Shown: positions 45,639-57,169 of the stretch, piece after piece | Position numbering within the stretch: the first letter of the stretch is position 1 | Layout of the letters: each line of letters opens with the position of its first letter | From: Actinotalea sp. Marseille-Q4924 | GTDB taxonomy: Bacteria > Actinomycetota > Actinomycetes > Actinomycetales > Cellulomonadaceae | Assembly (NCBI RefSeq): GCF_916618755.1 | Contig: NZ_CAKAKB010000003.1 | Location: forward strand, 558,001-622,000 | DNA: 64,000 bases | Direction: 5' to 3' | Position numbers and translations under genes: made by a program | Notes under the pieces: model-generated | What the model was told of the DNA's origin: nothing | The model's database searches: none | What the model saw: only the letters and a program-made list of their open reading frames with translations

Positions 45639-46148
45639 GTGAGCAACCCGACCGGTCCTCAGGACCCGTACGGACAGCAGGGGGACGGGTCCTCGTGGAC
45701 CCCGGGGCAGGCCGGAGGGTCGTCCTCGGGACCGGGTCAGGGCAGCGGGCCGTCGTGGGGCCAGGGACAGGGCGGCGCACCCGGCGGTGACATGGGAGGC
45801 GGGTACTCCGCCCCGCCGCCCCCGCCGGGCTACTACGGCGGCGGCGCCGGCGGTCCGATGTTCTCGGGCACCGAGAAGAACAACCTCGGGGTGTGGGCGC
45901 TCGTCCTCGGCATCCTCGGACTGGTGTGCTGCGGCTTCGTCACCGCGATCCCCGCCGTCATCCTCGGCAACAAGTCGAAGGAGGCCGCCGCCATGGGGCA
46001 GGCCGACAACGGTGGCCTGGGCCAGGCGGGCGTGGTCCTCGGCTGGATCGGCATCGTGTGGGGCGTCCTGGCCCTCATCTGGCTCTTCTTCCTCGGTGGC
46101 ATGGCCGTGATCACGGAGGTGTCGACGGGGACCGGCACCGGGTTCTGA
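45639..46148 (+). CDS. DUF4190 domain membrane protein
   Basis: This 169-residue protein has a Gly/Pro/Gln/Ser-rich disordered N-terminus (about 1-80) and a DUF4190 domain with two membrane segments (about 88-108 and 128-155) around AVILGNKSKEAAAMGQAD. Function is unknown. The GTG is preceded by GAGGGAGAG 9 nt upstream. It lies between the HGxxPAAW and DUF2752 genes, part of a row of small membrane proteins inside the trp region. Confidence 0.75.
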   Translation: MSNPTGPQDPYGQQGDGSSWTPGQAGGSSSGPGQGSGPSWGQGQGGAPGGDMGGGYSAPPPPPGYYGGGAGGPMFSGTEKNNLGVWALVLGILGLVCCGFVTAIPAVILGNKSKEAAAMGQADNGGLGQAGVVLGWIGIVWGVLALIWLFFLGGMAVITEVSTGTGTGF

Positions 46149-46185
46149 GCGCACCGGATCGCGACCCACCGGGCCCGAGCGCACC

Positions 46186-46722
46186 GTGCACCGCCGCACC
46201 CTCGACGCCCCCGCGGACCGGGACCCCGGCCCGCGGGGCCTCGTCGTGCCCGGGTCGGGCCGCCCGTCCTCCGGCCCGGCCGCGCGACCCGCATGGCTCG
46301 CCCCGGCCGCCGTCGGCGTGCTGACGACGGCGGCCACGGTCGCCCTCGCGGTCCGCACGCCCTACGCCGGCGGCAGCTACGGCGCGTGCCCGTTCCTGGC
46401 GCTGACCGGGCTGTGGTGCCCGGCGTGCGGCGGGCTGCGCGCGGTGCACGACCTCGCGCGCCTCGACGTCGCGGGCGCGTGGGGCATGAACCCGCTCCTC
46501 GTGCTCGCGGTGCCGCTGCTCGTCGCGGCGTGGGGGCTGTGGCTCGCCCGGAGCACCGGGCGGCTGCGGCCGGTCGGCGGGCGCGCCTGGCCGGACCGTC
46601 TCGCCCGGATCGCCGGGGGTGCCCGGTCGGCCCGAGCCGCGTGGGCCGTGCTGGCCCTCGCGACCGTGTTCACGATCGCACGCAACGTCCCGGCGCTGGA
46701 GCCGTGGCTCGCGCCGGTGTGA
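46186..46722 (+). CDS. DUF2752 domain membrane protein
   Basis: This 178-residue protein has the DUF2752 core [16 protein letters not shown], with three cysteines, then [22 protein letters not shown] and three to four membrane helices. The cysteines could bind metal or form a disulfide. Function is unknown. The GTG start at 46186 is the longest choice; the Pro-rich first 45 residues may be partly untranslated. Confidence 0.75.
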   Translation: MHRRTLDAPADRDPGPRGLVVPGSGRPSSGPAARPAWLAPAAVGVLTTAATVALAVRTPYAGGSYGACPFLALTGLWCPACGGLRAVHDLARLDVAGAWGMNPLLVLAVPLLVAAWGLWLARSTGRLRPVGGRAWPDRLARIAGGARSARAAWAVLALATVFTIARNVPALEPWLAPV

Positions 46723-46791
46723 CGTCTCGCGACCGTGCCGCGCACGGCGGTCCGGCAGGCGGGCGTGGCGTGGGCCACATCCCGGCGGCCC

Positions 46792-46797
46792 TACGAT
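46792..46797 (+). promoter_or_regulatory. -10 element TACGAT upstream of trpC
   Basis: TACGAT predicts a start near 46804, exactly at an in-frame GTG (46805), while the preferred ATG is 42 bp later. Confidence 0.45.
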
Positions 46798-46846
46798 GGC
46801 GGAGGTGGAGCGGCGGGGGAGCCGCATCCCGACGGGAGGTGTGGCG

Positions 46847-47659
46847 ATGACGGTCCTGGACGACATCGTCGCGGGAGTGCGGCAGGACCTGGCGGAGCGC
46901 GAGGCCCGGACGCCCCTGACGGCGGTCAAGGAACGTGCAGCCCGTGTCCCGGGCGCGAAGGAGTGCCTGGGTCGGCTGCACGACGAGGAGGCCGTCGGCG
47001 TCATCGCCGAGGTGAAGCGGTCCAGCCCGAGCAAGGGGGCCCTGGCGGCGATCACGGACCCGGCGCAGCTCGCCACGCAGTACGAGCTCGGCGGGGCCGC
47101 GGCCATCTCGGTCCTCACGGAGCAGCGGCGGTTCGGCGGGAGCCTCGCCGACCTCGACGCCGTCCGTGCCGCCGTGGACGTCCCGGTCCTGCGCAAGGAC
47201 TTCGTCGTCACGCCGTACCAGGTCTGGGAGGCGCGCGCGCACGGCGCGGACCTCGTGCTGCTCATCGTGGCCGCCCTCGAGCAGACGGTCCTCACGTCGC
47301 TCGTGGAGCGCGTGCACTCCCTCGGCATGACGGCCCTCGTGGAGGTGCACGACGAGGAGGAGGTCTCCCGCGCCCTGGACGCCGGCGCACGCTGCGTCGG
47401 CGTCAACGCCCGCAACCTCAAGACGCTCGAGATCGACCGGACGACGTTCGCCCGCCTCGCGCCCCTCATCCCGGACGGCGTGGTGCGGATCGCGGAGTCC
47501 GGCGTCCGAGGTCCTCACGACGTCATGGACTACGCGCGGTCGGGTGCCGACGTGGTCCTGGTCGGCGAGAGCCTCGTCACCGGCCGCGACCCGCGGGACG
47601 CCGTCGCCGACCTCGTCGCCGCCGGGGCGCACCCCTCGCTGCGGGCCGTCCGGCACTGA
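46847..47659 (+). CDS. trpC: Indole-3-glycerol-phosphate synthase
   Basis: This 270-residue TIM-barrel enzyme closes the indole ring in tryptophan synthesis. It shows [40 protein letters not shown] and AESGV, all standard active-site segments. GGGAGGT lies 6 nt before the ATG at 46847. An in-frame GTG at 46805, 7 nt after TACGAT, could give a leaderless form with 14 additional residues. The trpD and trpF genes are absent; in actinobacteria PriA commonly supplies TrpF activity. Confidence 0.95.
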   Translation: MTVLDDIVAGVRQDLAEREARTPLTAVKERAARVPGAKECLGRLHDEEAVGVIAEVKRSSPSKGALAAITDPAQLATQYELGGAAAISVLTEQRRFGGSLADLDAVRAAVDVPVLRKDFVVTPYQVWEARAHGADLVLLIVAALEQTVLTSLVERVHSLGMTALVEVHDEEEVSRALDAGARCVGVNARNLKTLEIDRTTFARLAPLIPDGVVRIAESGVRGPHDVMDYARSGADVVLVGESLVTGRDPRDAVADLVAAGAHPSLRAVRH

Positions 47660-47848
47660 CGGCGAGCCGGGCGCTGGACGAGTCCTGAGACGCGGCGGGA
47701 GCAGCACCGCGGGCGGACGAGAATCGTCACGTCCCTCCTTGCCGGCCGCGCGTGGCCGGTGGCCACGACGGGGGGACAGCACGAGCCGGCCCCAGCAGCC
47801 CCAGCCCAGCACGACAGGGACGACGCACGACCAGGAGTGGACCAGCCC

Positions 47849-49147
47849 ATGACGCAGCAGAGCGCGGAGCAGCCGACGACCCTCGCCGGGGGGCGGCACG
47901 GTCCCCCCGAGCCCGAGCTCGGCCCCTTCGCCGCCCTCGCCGGCTCCGGCCCGTACTTCGGCGACTTCGGCGGGCGGTTCGTGCCCGAGGCGCTCATCGA
48001 GGCGCTGGACGAGCTGGACAGCGAGTACGCCAAGGCGAAGGCCGACCCCACGTTCGCCGACGAGCTGTCGTCGCTGCACCGCACCTACACGGGCCGGCCG
48101 AGCATCATCACCGAGGTGCCGCGCTTCGCCGAGCACTGCGGCGGCGTGCGCGTCGTGCTCAAGCGCGAGGACCTGAACCACACCGGATCGCACAAGATCA
48201 ACAATGTGCTGGGCCAGGCGCTGCTCACCCGTCGTCTGGGCAAGAAGCGCGTGATCGCGGAGACCGGCGCCGGCCAGCACGGCGTCGCGACGGCCACCGC
48301 GGCCGCCCTCTTCGACCTCGAGTGCGTCATCTACATGGGCGAGGAGGACACCCGGCGCCAGGCGCTCAACGTCGCACGGATGCGCCTGCTCGGGGCCGAG
48401 GTGGTCCCGGTGACGACGGGCTCCCGCACCCTCAAGGACGCCATCAACGAGGCGCTGCGCGACTGGGTCACCAACGTCGGGACGACCAACTACGTGTTCG
48501 GGACCGTCGGCGGGCCGCACCCGTTCCCTGCGATGGTCCGCGACCTGCAGCGCATCATCGGTGTCGAGGCGCGGGCGCAGGTGCTGGAGCTCACGGGCCG
48601 CCTGCCCGACGCCGTCACCGCGTGCGTCGGTGGCGGCTCCAACGCGATCGGCATCTTCCACGCGTTCCTCGACGACCCGGGGGTCCGGCTGCTCGGGTTC
48701 GAGGCCGGCGGTGACGGCGTCGAGACCGGTCGCCACGCCGCGACGATCACGGGCGGTGCGCCCGGCGTCCTGCACGGCGCACGCTCCTTCCTCCTCCAGG
48801 ACGACGACGGCCAGACGATCGAGAGCCACTCGATCTCCGCCGGGCTGGACTACCCGGGTGTGGGCCCGGAGCACGCGTGGCTGGCCAGCATCGGCCGGGC
48901 CGAGTACCGGCCGGTGACGGACGCCGAGGCCATGGAGGCGTTCCGCCTGATGTGCCGGACGGAGGGCATCATCCCGGCCATCGAGTCCGCGCACGCCCTC
49001 GCCGGCACGATGCGCCTCGGGCGGGAGCTGGCGGAGGCCGGGCACGGCGACGCCGTCGTGCTGGTGAACCTGTCCGGCCGTGGCGACAAGGACGTGGAGA
49101 CCGCGGCGCGGTACTTCGACCTGCTCGACGAGGGAGCGCCGCAGTGA
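47849..49147 (+). CDS. trpB: Tryptophan synthase beta chain
   Basis: This 432-residue PLP enzyme joins indole and serine. The PLP lysine is in [10 protein letters not shown], with [12 protein letters not shown] and [10 protein letters not shown]. An AGGAG lies 11 nt before the ATG at 47849; an upstream in-frame GTG at 47759 would add 30 Ala/Pro-rich residues. The 189-bp gap after trpC has no supported gene. trpB, trpA and lgt overlap by 4 bp each. Confidence 0.96.
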   Translation: MTQQSAEQPTTLAGGRHGPPEPELGPFAALAGSGPYFGDFGGRFVPEALIEALDELDSEYAKAKADPTFADELSSLHRTYTGRPSIITEVPRFAEHCGGVRVVLKREDLNHTGSHKINNVLGQALLTRRLGKKRVIAETGAGQHGVATATAAALFDLECVIYMGEEDTRRQALNVARMRLLGAEVVPVTTGSRTLKDAINEALRDWVTNVGTTNYVFGTVGGPHPFPAMVRDLQRIIGVEARAQVLELTGRLPDAVTACVGGGSNAIGIFHAFLDDPGVRLLGFEAGGDGVETGRHAATITGGAPGVLHGARSFLLQDDDGQTIESHSISAGLDYPGVGPEHAWLASIGRAEYRPVTDAEAMEAFRLMCRTEGIIPAIESAHALAGTMRLGRELAEAGHGDAVVLVNLSGRGDKDVETAARYFDLLDEGAPQ

Positions 49148-50007
49148 CGACGGAGCAGGCGACGAGCGACCAGGGGACCGGCCGGCACCGGGCCGGCGAG
49201 CCGGTGACCAGCAGGACCGGGGAGCGCCTCGACGCGCTGCGGGCGGAGGGCCGCGCCGCGCTCGTCGGCTACCTGCCGGTCGGCTTCCCCGACGTCGACG
49301 GGTCGATCGCCGCCGCCACGGCGATGGTGGAGGCGGGCGTCGACGTGGTCGAGCTCGGCGTGCCGTACTCGGACCCGGTGATGGACGGCCTCGTCATCCA
49401 GGGCGCCGTCGAGAAGGCGCTGGCCGGCGGGGTCAGGGTGCGGGACACCTTCCGCGTCGTGGAGGCGGTCGCCGCCACCGGCGCTCCCGTCCTGGTGATG
49501 ACCTACTGGAACCCGGTTGTGCGGTACGGGGTCGACGCCTTCGCGCGTGACGTGGCGGCCGCCGGGGGAGCGGGCCTCATCACGCCCGACCTCATCCCCG
49601 ACGAGGCCGCCGACTGGCTGACCGCGTCCGACGCGCACGGGCTGGACCGGGTCTTCCTCGTGGCCCCCAGCTCGACCCCGGAGCGCCTCGCCCTCACGGC
49701 CGGCGCGAGCCGTGGCTTCGTCTACGCCGCGTCGACCATGGGTGTCACGGGCACGCGGGCGAGCGTCGGGTCGGACGCCGAGCGCCTCGTCCGCGACACG
49801 CGCGCCGCCGGCGCCGGTCACGTGTGCGTCGGTCTGGGCGTGAGCACCGGGGAGCAGGCCGCGGAGGTGGCCGGCTACGCCGACGGCGTCATCGTGGGCA
49901 GCGCGTTCGTCCGCGCCCTCGCCGAGGGCGACCGGGAGGCCGGCCTCGCCGGGCTGCGCCGCGTCGTCGGCGAGCTCGCGTCGGGTGTCCGGTCGGTGAC
50001 CCGGTGA
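49144..50007 (+). CDS. trpA: Tryptophan synthase alpha chain
   Basis: This 287-residue TIM-barrel subunit splits indole-glycerol phosphate and channels indole to TrpB. The catalytic Glu is in [15 protein letters not shown] and the phosphate site in GVTGTRAS and VGLGVST. The first 20 residues are an extension common in actinobacteria. The GTG overlaps the trpB stop and the gene's own stop overlaps lgt. Confidence 0.96.
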   Translation: MTTEQATSDQGTGRHRAGEPVTSRTGERLDALRAEGRAALVGYLPVGFPDVDGSIAAATAMVEAGVDVVELGVPYSDPVMDGLVIQGAVEKALAGGVRVRDTFRVVEAVAATGAPVLVMTYWNPVVRYGVDAFARDVAAAGGAGLITPDLIPDEAADWLTASDAHGLDRVFLVAPSSTPERLALTAGASRGFVYAASTMGVTGTRASVGSDAERLVRDTRAAGAGHVCVGLGVSTGEQAAEVAGYADGVIVGSAFVRALAEGDREAGLAGLRRVVGELASGVRSVTR

Positions 50008-50891
50008 CCGGGCTCGCGGCGCGGCTGCCCGCGGCCATCCCCAGCCCCCCGGAGTCCGTCTGGTACCTCGGCCCGGTCCCGCTGCGCGCCTACGCGCTGG
50101 CGATCCTCGCGGGGATCGTCGCCGCCGTCTGGCTCACGCAGCGGCGCTGGGCCGCGCGCGGCGGCGACCCCGAGACCGTGCTGGAGGTCGCGTACTGGGC
50201 GGTGCCGTTCGGCATCGTCGGCGGCCGGATCTACCACGTCTTCTCCTCGCCCGACGCGTACTTCGGCGCGGACGGCGACCCGGTCAAGGCCTTCGCCATC
50301 TGGGAGGGCGGCCTGGGGATCTGGGGCGCGATCGCCCTCGGCGCGGTCGGCGCGTACATCGGCTGCCGGCGGCAGAAGGTCAGCTTCGCGGTGTTCGCCG
50401 ACGCCGTCGCGCCCGGCCTGCTCGTGGCCCAGGCGATCGGCCGGCTGGGGAACTGGTTCAACCAGGAGCTCTTCGGCTCACCCACCGACCTCCCGTGGGG
50501 CCTGCGGATCGACCCCACGAGCCCCACGTTCCCCGACGGGCTGCCGGCGGACACGCTGTTCCACCCGACGTTCCTGTACGAGATGCTCTGGAACCTCGCG
50601 GCCGCGGCCGTGCTCATCTGGGCGGACCGTCGCTTCCGGCTCGGCCACGGCCGGGTCTTCTGGCTCTACGTCGTGCTCTACACGGCGGGCCGCGTGTGGA
50701 TCGAGGCCCTGCGGATCGACCCCGCCGAGACCGTCCTCGGTCTGCGCCTGAACGTCTGGACGTCCATCCTGGTGGGTGGTGCGGCGCTGGTAGCCTTCGT
50801 CGTGGTCGGACGTCGCCACCCCGGGCGCGAGACCACTGTGCAGTCGCGGTCCGTGGACGACGAGGACGCCCACGTCGTCGGACCCGGCTGA
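50004..50891 (+). CDS. lgt: Phosphatidylglycerol--prolipoprotein diacylglyceryl transferase
   Basis: This 295-residue membrane enzyme attaches diacylglycerol to the lipobox cysteine of lipoproteins. Motifs are LRAYALAIL, GGRIYHVF, and the Lgt signature GRLGNWFNQELFG with its essential Arg and Asn; about seven membrane helices follow. Location directly after trpA is common in actinobacteria. It would modify the PASTA, FKBP and sugar-binding lipoproteins of this window. Confidence 0.95.
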   Translation: MTGLAARLPAAIPSPPESVWYLGPVPLRAYALAILAGIVAAVWLTQRRWAARGGDPETVLEVAYWAVPFGIVGGRIYHVFSSPDAYFGADGDPVKAFAIWEGGLGIWGAIALGAVGAYIGCRRQKVSFAVFADAVAPGLLVAQAIGRLGNWFNQELFGSPTDLPWGLRIDPTSPTFPDGLPADTLFHPTFLYEMLWNLAAAAVLIWADRRFRLGHGRVFWLYVVLYTAGRVWIEALRIDPAETVLGLRLNVWTSILVGGAALVAFVVVGRRHPGRETTVQSRSVDDEDAHVVGPG

Positions 50892-51008
50892 GGCGTTCGG
50901 GCGCTGAGCCGACGACGTGAGGCGGTCAGGGACCCCGCTCCGCGTCGCCGTAGGCGCCCGTCCCGACGCAACGGGCCGACGGCGTCCCGGTGTGACCCCC
51001 CGATCAGG

Positions 51009-51027
51009 ACCCGGGCAGTGCCCGGGT
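51009..51027. promoter_or_regulatory. Inverted repeat just upstream of gltB
   Basis: ACCCGGGCA and TGCCCGGGT are perfect inverted arms around a single G, ending 19 bp before the gltB ATG. It could be an operator or a leader hairpin near the ribosome binding site. Confidence 0.55.
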
Positions 51028-51046
51028 GACAGCGAGGACGGTACAC

Positions 51047-54000
51047 ATGAACCGGCCGGCTCACAGCGCCATGCCCGCGGCCCAGGGTCTGTACGACCCT
51101 GCCGCCGAGCACGACGCCTGCGGCGTCGCCTTCGTCGCGACGCTGCGGGGCACGCCCGGGCGCGACATCGTCGACGCGGGGCTCACCGCCCTGCTCAACC
51201 TGGACCACCGCGGCGCCGTCGGCGCCGAGACCGACAGCGGTGACGGCGCCGGGATCCTCACCCAGATCCCGGACGCGTTCCTGCGCGACGTCGTCCACGC
51301 CGAGCTGCCGGCACCGGGCCGCTACGCCATCGGCATGGCCTTCCTACCCACCGACGACGACGCCCGCCGCGCCGCCGTCGACGGCGTCGAGAGCCTGGTG
51401 GCGGCCGAGGGCCTGGAGGTCCTGGCGTGGCGCGACGTGCCGGTGACCGCCGAGCTCGTCGGCCCCACCGCCCGCGCCAGCATGCCGGTCTTCCGCCACC
51501 TCGTCGTCGCGGCCCCCGACCGCGCCCTGGCGGGCCTCGAGCTGGACCGCCGCGCCTACCGGGTCCGCAAGCGCGCGGAGCGCGAGCTCGGGATCTACTT
51601 CGCGTCGATGTCGGCGCGCACGCTCACCTACAAGGGCATGCTGACGACGTCCCAGCTCGAGCCGTTCTTCCCGGACCTGTCCGACCCGCGCTACGCCTCC
51701 GAGCTCGCGCTCGTGCACTCGCGGTTCTCCACCAACACGTTCCCGTCGTGGCCGCTCGCGCAGCCCTTCCGGCTCATCGCCCACAACGGCGAGATCAACA
51801 CGGTGCGCGGGAACCGGAACTGGATGGCCGCCCGGCAGTCGACGCTGAGCAGCGACCTCCTCGGCGACCTCGCGTCGCTGCTTCCCGTCTGCACCCCCGG
51901 CGCCAGCGACTCCGGCACGTTCGACGAGGTGCTCGAGCTGCTCCACCTGGCCGGGCGGAGCCTGCCGCACGCGGTGCTGATGATGGTCCCCGAGGCGTGG
52001 GAGAACCACGCCGAGATGGACCCGGACCGGCGCGCGTTCTACGAGTACCACGCGTCGCTCATGGAGCCCTGGGACGGCCCCGCCGCCCTGACGTTCACGG
52101 ACGGCACGGTGATCGGCGCGGTGCTCGACCGCAACGGTCTGCGCCCGGGCCGCTACTGGGTCACGGACGACGGGCTCGTCGTGCTCGCCAGCGAGAGCGG
52201 CGTGCTGGACCTGGACCCCTCGACCATCCGCGAGAAGGGCCGCCTGGAGCCGGGGAAGATGTTCCTCGTCGACACCCGCGCCGGCCGGATCGTCGACGAC
52301 AAGGAGATCAAGGCCACGCTCGCGGCGCAGCGGCCGTACGCCCAGTGGGTCCAGGACCACTCCGTGTTCCTGGACCAGCTCCCCGAGCGGGAGCACGTCC
52401 AGCACAGCCCGGCCTCGGTCCGGCGACGTCAGCGGGCGTTCGGGTACACCGAGGAGGAGCTGCGCGTCATCCTCACGCCCATGGCGGCCGTGGGCGCCGA
52501 GCCCCTCGGCGCCATGGGGTCGGACACGCCCATCGCCGTCCTGTCGCAGCGTCCGCGCCTGCTGTTCGACTACTTCACGCAGATGTTCGCCCAGGTGACC
52601 AACCCGCCGCTGGACGCCATCCGCGAGGAGCTGGTCACCTCGATCGGCGGGGCGATCGGGCCCGAGCCCAACCTGCTGGCCGACGTGCCCGAGCACGCGC
52701 GCAAGCTCGTGCTCCCGTTCCCGGTGCTGGACAACGACCAGCTCGCGAAGATCGTGCGCATCGACCGCGACCCGCACCTCGCCGGCGTGTTCCGGACGGT
52801 GACGATCCGCGGTCTGTACCGGGTGGACGGCGGCCACGAGGCGCTCGCCAAGCGCCTCGAGAAGATCTTCGCCGAGGTGGACCAGGCGGTCGAGGAGGGC
52901 GTGTCCTTCATCGTCCTGTCCGACCGCGACTCCGACGCCGACCAGGCCCCGATCCCGTCGCTGCTCCTCTCGAGCGCCGTGCACCACCACCTCCTGCGGC
53001 GACACACGCGGACCCGGGTGAGCCTGGTCGTCGAGGCGGGCGACGTGCGCGAGGTCCACCACGTCGCGCTGCTCATCGGGTACGGGGCGGCCGCGGTCAA
53101 CCCCTACCTGGCGATGGAGACGGTCGAGCGCATGGCCCGCGAGGGCGCGCTGGGCGACGTCAGCCCCGAGAAGGCGGTCGCCAACCTCATCAAGGCGCTC
53201 GGCAAGGGCGTCCTCAAGGTGATGAGCAAGATGGGCATCTCGACCATCGCCTCGTACCGCGGCGCCCAGGTGTTCGAGGCGGTCGGGCTCGCCCAGGAGG
53301 TCATCGACCGCTACTTCGCGGGCACGACGAGCCGGCTCGGCGGCGTCGGGCTCGACGTGCTGGCCGCCGAGGTCGCCTCGCGGCACGCCGACGCGTACCC
53401 GGCGTCCGGCAACCCCCAGGCGCACCAGCGCCTCACCGTGGGCGGGGAGTACCAGTGGCGCCGTGACGGCGAGGAGCACCTCTTCGACCCGGAGACCGTG
53501 TTCCGCCTCCAGCACTCGACCCGGACCCGACAGCTCGACGTGTTCCGGCAGTACACGCGGCGGGTCGACGACCAGGCGCGTCGCCTCATGACGCTGCGGG
53601 GCCTGCTGACCTTCGCCGAGGGCTCTCGTCCGCCCGTCCCGCTGGACGAGGTGGAGCCGGTCAGCGAGATCGTCACGCGGTTCAACACCGGCGCGATGTC
53701 CTACGGCTCGATCTCGGCGGAGGCGCACGAGACGCTCGCCATCGCGATGAACCGCCTCGGCGGCCGGTCGAACACCGGTGAGGGCGGAGAGGACCCGGAC
53801 CGGCTGCACGACCCGGAGCGGCGCAGCGCGATCAAGCAGATCGCGTCCGGCCGGTTCGGCGTGACCGCGGAGTACCTCACCAACGCGGACGACCTCCAGA
53901 TCAAGATGGCGCAGGGCGCCAAGCCCGGCGAGGGCGGTCAGCTGCCCGGGACCAAGGTGTACCCGTGGGTCGCCAAGACCCGGCACTCGACCCCTGGCGT

Positions 54001-55606
54001 GGGGCTCATCTCGCCGCCGCCGCACCACGACATCTACTCGATCGAGGACCTCGCCCAGCTCATCCACGACCTCAAGAACGCGAACCCGTCGGCGCGGGTC
54101 CACGTCAAGCTGGTCAGCGAGTTCGGCGTCGGGACGGTCGCGGCCGGTGTGTCCAAGGCGCACGCGGACGTCGTCCTCATCTCCGGGCACGACGGCGGCA
54201 CGGGCGCGAGCCCGCTCACGTCGCTCAAGCACGCGGGCACCCCGTGGGAGATCGGCCTGGCGGAGGCCCAGCAGACGCTCGTCCTCAACAACCTGCGCGA
54301 CCGCATCGTGCTGCAGGTGGACGGCCAGATGAAGACCGGCCGCGACGTCGTCGTCAGCGCCCTCCTGGGCGCCGAGGAGTTCGGCTTCGCGACGGCGCCG
54401 CTCGTGGTGAGCGGCTGCGTCATGATGCGGGTCTGCCACCTCGACACGTGCCCCGTGGGCGTCGCCACGCAGAACCCCGAGCTGCGCGCCCGGTTCACCG
54501 GCAAGCCGGAGTTCGTCGAGACCTTCTTCGAGTTCATCGCCACCGAGGTGCGCGAGTACCTCGCCGCGCTCGGGTTCCGGTCGATCGACGAGGCCGTCGG
54601 CCACGTCGAGTCGCTCGACACGCGCGCCGCGGTCGACCACTGGAAGGCCTCGGGCCTGGACCTCGGCCCGGTGCTCGCGCGCCCGCAGCCCGCTCCCGGC
54701 AGCGCCCTGCGCCACACGACCGACCAGGACCACGGGCTCCACAAGGCCCTGGACAACCAGCTCATCGCCCTGGCCGGGGACGCCCTCGAGCGGCGTGAGC
54801 CCGTGCGGGTGTCGCTGCCGGTGCGCAACGTCAACCGCACCGTCGGCACGATGCTCGGTCACGAGGTCACGAAGCGGTTCGGCGGCGAGGGGCTCCCGGA
54901 CGACACCATCGACGTGACGCTCACCGGCTCGGCCGGGCAGTCGCTCGGCGCGTTCCTGCCGCGCGGCATCACGCTGCGCCTGCTGGGCGACGCCAACGAC
55001 TACGTCGGCAAGGGGCTGTCGGGCGGCCGGATCGTGGTCCGGCCCGACCACGCCGCGGTGCTGTCGGGCGACCGCGACGTCATCGCCGGCAACGTCATCG
55101 GCTACGGCGCCACGGCGGGCGAGGTCTACCTGCGCGGGGTCGTCGGCGAGCGGTTCGCGGTCCGGAACTCCGGGGCGACGCTCGTCGTCGAGGGCGTCGG
55201 CGACCACGGCTGTGAGTACATGACCGGCGGGACCGTCCTGGTGCTGGGCCGGACCGGACGCAACTTCGGCGCCGGCATGTCCGGCGGCGACGCGTACGTG
55301 CTCGACCTGCGTCCCGGGGCGGTCAACGCGCCGGCGCTGGCGACGGGCGAGCTCGAGCTGCGGGCGCTCGGGGACGAGGACGGCGTCGTCGTCGAGACGC
55401 TCCTGCGCCGCCACCATGAGGAGACGGGGTCGCTGCGGGCCGCCGAGCTCCTCGCCGACCTGCCCGCCTCGCTCGAGCGGTTCACGAGGGTCGTGCCGAC
55501 GGAGTACGACCGGATGCGGGCGATGCTCGCGAGCGCGCACGAGCAGGGCCTCGACCTGACCGCCCCCGGTGTGTGGGACCAGATCCTGGAGGTGTCCCGT
55601 GGCTGA
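51047..55606 (+). CDS. gltB: Glutamate synthase (NADPH) large subunit
   Basis: This 1519-residue enzyme makes two glutamates from glutamine and 2-oxoglutarate. Domains in order are the N-terminal glutaminase with nucleophile Cys25 (after a propeptide, in HDACGVAF), the central domain, the FMN-binding synthase domain with the 3Fe-4S cysteines in CHLDTCPVG (near residue 1130), and the GXGXG helix domain (about 1270-1430). GAGGA precedes the ATG. It overlaps gltD by 8 bp. The product pool feeds the trp, his and ald genes nearby. Confidence 0.97.
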   Translation: MNRPAHSAMPAAQGLYDPAAEHDACGVAFVATLRGTPGRDIVDAGLTALLNLDHRGAVGAETDSGDGAGILTQIPDAFLRDVVHAELPAPGRYAIGMAFLPTDDDARRAAVDGVESLVAAEGLEVLAWRDVPVTAELVGPTARASMPVFRHLVVAAPDRALAGLELDRRAYRVRKRAERELGIYFASMSARTLTYKGMLTTSQLEPFFPDLSDPRYASELALVHSRFSTNTFPSWPLAQPFRLIAHNGEINTVRGNRNWMAARQSTLSSDLLGDLASLLPVCTPGASDSGTFDEVLELLHLAGRSLPHAVLMMVPEAWENHAEMDPDRRAFYEYHASLMEPWDGPAALTFTDGTVIGAVLDRNGLRPGRYWVTDDGLVVLASESGVLDLDPSTIREKGRLEPGKMFLVDTRAGRIVDDKEIKATLAAQRPYAQWVQDHSVFLDQLPEREHVQHSPASVRRRQRAFGYTEEELRVILTPMAAVGAEPLGAMGSDTPIAVLSQRPRLLFDYFTQMFAQVTNPPLDAIREELVTSIGGAIGPEPNLLADVPEHARKLVLPFPVLDNDQLAKIVRIDRDPHLAGVFRTVTIRGLYRVDGGHEALAKRLEKIFAEVDQAVEEGVSFIVLSDRDSDADQAPIPSLLLSSAVHHHLLRRHTRTRVSLVVEAGDVREVHHVALLIGYGAAAVNPYLAMETVERMAREGALGDVSPEKAVANLIKALGKGVLKVMSKMGISTIASYRGAQVFEAVGLAQEVIDRYFAGTTSRLGGVGLDVLAAEVASRHADAYPASGNPQAHQRLTVGGEYQWRRDGEEHLFDPETVFRLQHSTRTRQLDVFRQYTRRVDDQARRLMTLRGLLTFAEGSRPPVPLDEVEPVSEIVTRFNTGAMSYGSISAEAHETLAIAMNRLGGRSNTGEGGEDPDRLHDPERRSAIKQIASGRFGVTAEYLTNADDLQIKMAQGAKPGEGGQLPGTKVYPWVAKTRHSTPGVGLISPPPHHDIYSIEDLAQLIHDLKNANPSARVHVKLVSEFGVGTVAAGVSKAHADVVLISGHDGGTGASPLTSLKHAGTPWEIGLAEAQQTLVLNNLRDRIVLQVDGQMKTGRDVVVSALLGAEEFGFATAPLVVSGCVMMRVCHLDTCPVGVATQNPELRARFTGKPEFVETFFEFIATEVREYLAALGFRSIDEAVGHVESLDTRAAVDHWKASGLDLGPVLARPQPAPGSALRHTTDQDHGLHKALDNQLIALAGDALERREPVRVSLPVRNVNRTVGTMLGHEVTKRFGGEGLPDDTIDVTLTGSAGQSLGAFLPRGITLRLLGDANDYVGKGLSGGRIVVRPDHAAVLSGDRDVIAGNVIGYGATAGEVYLRGVVGERFAVRNSGATLVVEGVGDHGCEYMTGGTVLVLGRTGRNFGAGMSGGDAYVLDLRPGAVNAPALATGELELRALGDEDGVVVETLLRRHHEETGSLRAAELLADLPASLERFTRVVPTEYDRMRAMLASAHEQGLDLTAPGVWDQILEVSRG

Positions 55607-57080
55607 CCCCCGCGGCTTCCTGAAGGTCCGCGACCGCGAGGTCCCGGCCTCGCGCCCCGTGCCGGTCCGGCTCATGGACTGGAAGGAGGTCCACGAGCAC
55701 CGGTCGTCGCTCGAGGACCCCCAGGGCGCCGTCGTCCTGCAGCGGCAGGCCGGGCGCTGCATGGACTGCGGCATCCCGTTCTGCCACTCCGGCTGCCCGC
55801 TGGGCAACCTCATCCCCGAGTGGAACGACCTCGTGCACAAGGGCCTGTGGGCCGAGGCGAGCGACCGCCTGCACGCGACGAACAACTTCCCGGAGTTCAC
55901 CGGGCGGATCTGCCCGGCGCCGTGCGAGACCTCGTGCGTCCTGGGCATCACCCAGCCGCCCGTCACGATCAAGAACGTCGAGGTCTCGATCGCCGAGGAG
56001 GCGTTCGCGCGCGGGCTCGTCACGCCGCAGCTGCCGCACTTCCTCACCGGCTCCACGGTCGCCGTGGTCGGGTCGGGCCCCGCCGGTCTGGCCGCCGCCC
56101 AGCAGCTGACGCGGGCCGGCCACACGGTCGCCGTCTTCGAGCGCGACGAGCGCATCGGGGGCCTGCTGCGGTACGGCGTGCCGGACTTCAAGCTCGAGAA
56201 GGACCTCATCGACCGTCGGATCGCCCAGATGGAGGGCGAGGGCACGCGCTTCCGGCCGGGCGTCGAGATCGGCGTCGACATCACCTGGAAGGAGCTGCGC
56301 GCCCGCTACGACGCGGTCGTCGTCGCGACGGGCGCCCTCGTGCCCCGGCGTCTTCCGGTGCCCGGGAGCGACCTCACGGGGATCCACGTCGCGATGGACT
56401 ACCTGCACCAGGCGAACGACGTCGTCGCGGGCGTGCCGGTTCCGGACCAGGTCACGGCCACCGGCAAGCACGTCGTCATCATCGGCGGCGGCGACACCGG
56501 CTCGGACTGCCTCGGCACCGCCCTGCGCCAGGGCGCCGCGTCGGTCACGACCCTCGCCATCGGCAAGCAGCCGCCGACGGAGCGCCCCGAGAACCAGCCG
56601 TGGCCGGTCGACCCGGTGCTCTTCGAGGTCTCCACCTCGCACGAGGAGGGCGGCGACCGGACGTACCTCGCCTCCACGGTCGCGTTCGAGGGCGACGCCG
56701 CCGGCCGGGTCACGGGGCTGCGCGTCGCGCGGACCGAGTACCTGCCCGACGGGCGCCGTGTGCCCACGCCAGGGACCGAGTCGGTCATCCCGGCGGACCT
56801 GGTGCTCATCGCCATGGGGTTCACCGGTCCGGAGGCGCAGACGCTCACGGAGCAGACCGGCGCGGACGTGACGGGCCGGGGGCTCGTCGCGCGCGGCGAG
56901 GACTACGCGACCTCAGTGCCCGGCGTGTTCGTCGCCGGGGACGCGGGTCGCGGGCAGTCGCTGATCGTGTGGGCGATCGCCGAGGGCCGGGCTGCGGCCG
57001 CAGCCGTCGACAAGTACCTTCGCGGGAGCAGCGAGCTGCCGGCTCCTGTCACGCCGAGCACCCGCGCGATGCGTCCGTAG
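55599..57080 (+). CDS. gltD: Glutamate synthase small subunit
   Basis: This 493-residue subunit passes electrons from NADPH to GltB. It has N-terminal 4Fe-4S cysteine motifs [17 protein letters not shown] and [13 protein letters not shown], an FAD-binding GSGPAG near residue 155, and an NADPH-binding GGGDTGSD near 298. The GTG overlaps the gltB stop by 8 bp. Length is normal for the family. Confidence 0.96.
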   Translation: MADPRGFLKVRDREVPASRPVPVRLMDWKEVHEHRSSLEDPQGAVVLQRQAGRCMDCGIPFCHSGCPLGNLIPEWNDLVHKGLWAEASDRLHATNNFPEFTGRICPAPCETSCVLGITQPPVTIKNVEVSIAEEAFARGLVTPQLPHFLTGSTVAVVGSGPAGLAAAQQLTRAGHTVAVFERDERIGGLLRYGVPDFKLEKDLIDRRIAQMEGEGTRFRPGVEIGVDITWKELRARYDAVVVATGALVPRRLPVPGSDLTGIHVAMDYLHQANDVVAGVPVPDQVTATGKHVVIIGGGDTGSDCLGTALRQGAASVTTLAIGKQPPTERPENQPWPVDPVLFEVSTSHEEGGDRTYLASTVAFEGDAAGRVTGLRVARTEYLPDGRRVPTPGTESVIPADLVLIAMGFTGPEAQTLTEQTGADVTGRGLVARGEDYATSVPGVFVAGDAGRGQSLIVWAIAEGRAAAAAVDKYLRGSSELPAPVTPSTRAMRP

Positions 57081-57157
57081 GCCGCCGCAGACGAATACCA
57101 CAGCCGCGGTGGCCCGTCCGGGGACCGTGGCCCGCGGGGCCTGGGGCCCCACCGACA

Positions 57158-57163
57158 TAGGCT
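57158..57163 (+). promoter_or_regulatory. -10 element TAGGCT before pyk
   Basis: TAGGCT ends 6 nt before the ATG at 57170, a leaderless arrangement independent of the glt operon. Confidence 0.6.
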
Positions 57164-57169
57164 GGAGAC

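Noticed and set aside
47660-47848. Possible TrpM gene or Trp leader peptide between trpC and trpB
   Set aside because: No frame has a ribosome binding site, a run of Trp codons or TrpM-like sequence. Only a 6-bp hairpin (47742-47759) is present, which is weak evidence for attenuation.
51344-56284. Leftward open frame of 1646 codons across gltB and gltD
   Set aside because: It is the antisense shadow of two clearly identified genes. Its product is Arg/Val/Asp/His-rich with no domain, as expected from third-position GC bias.
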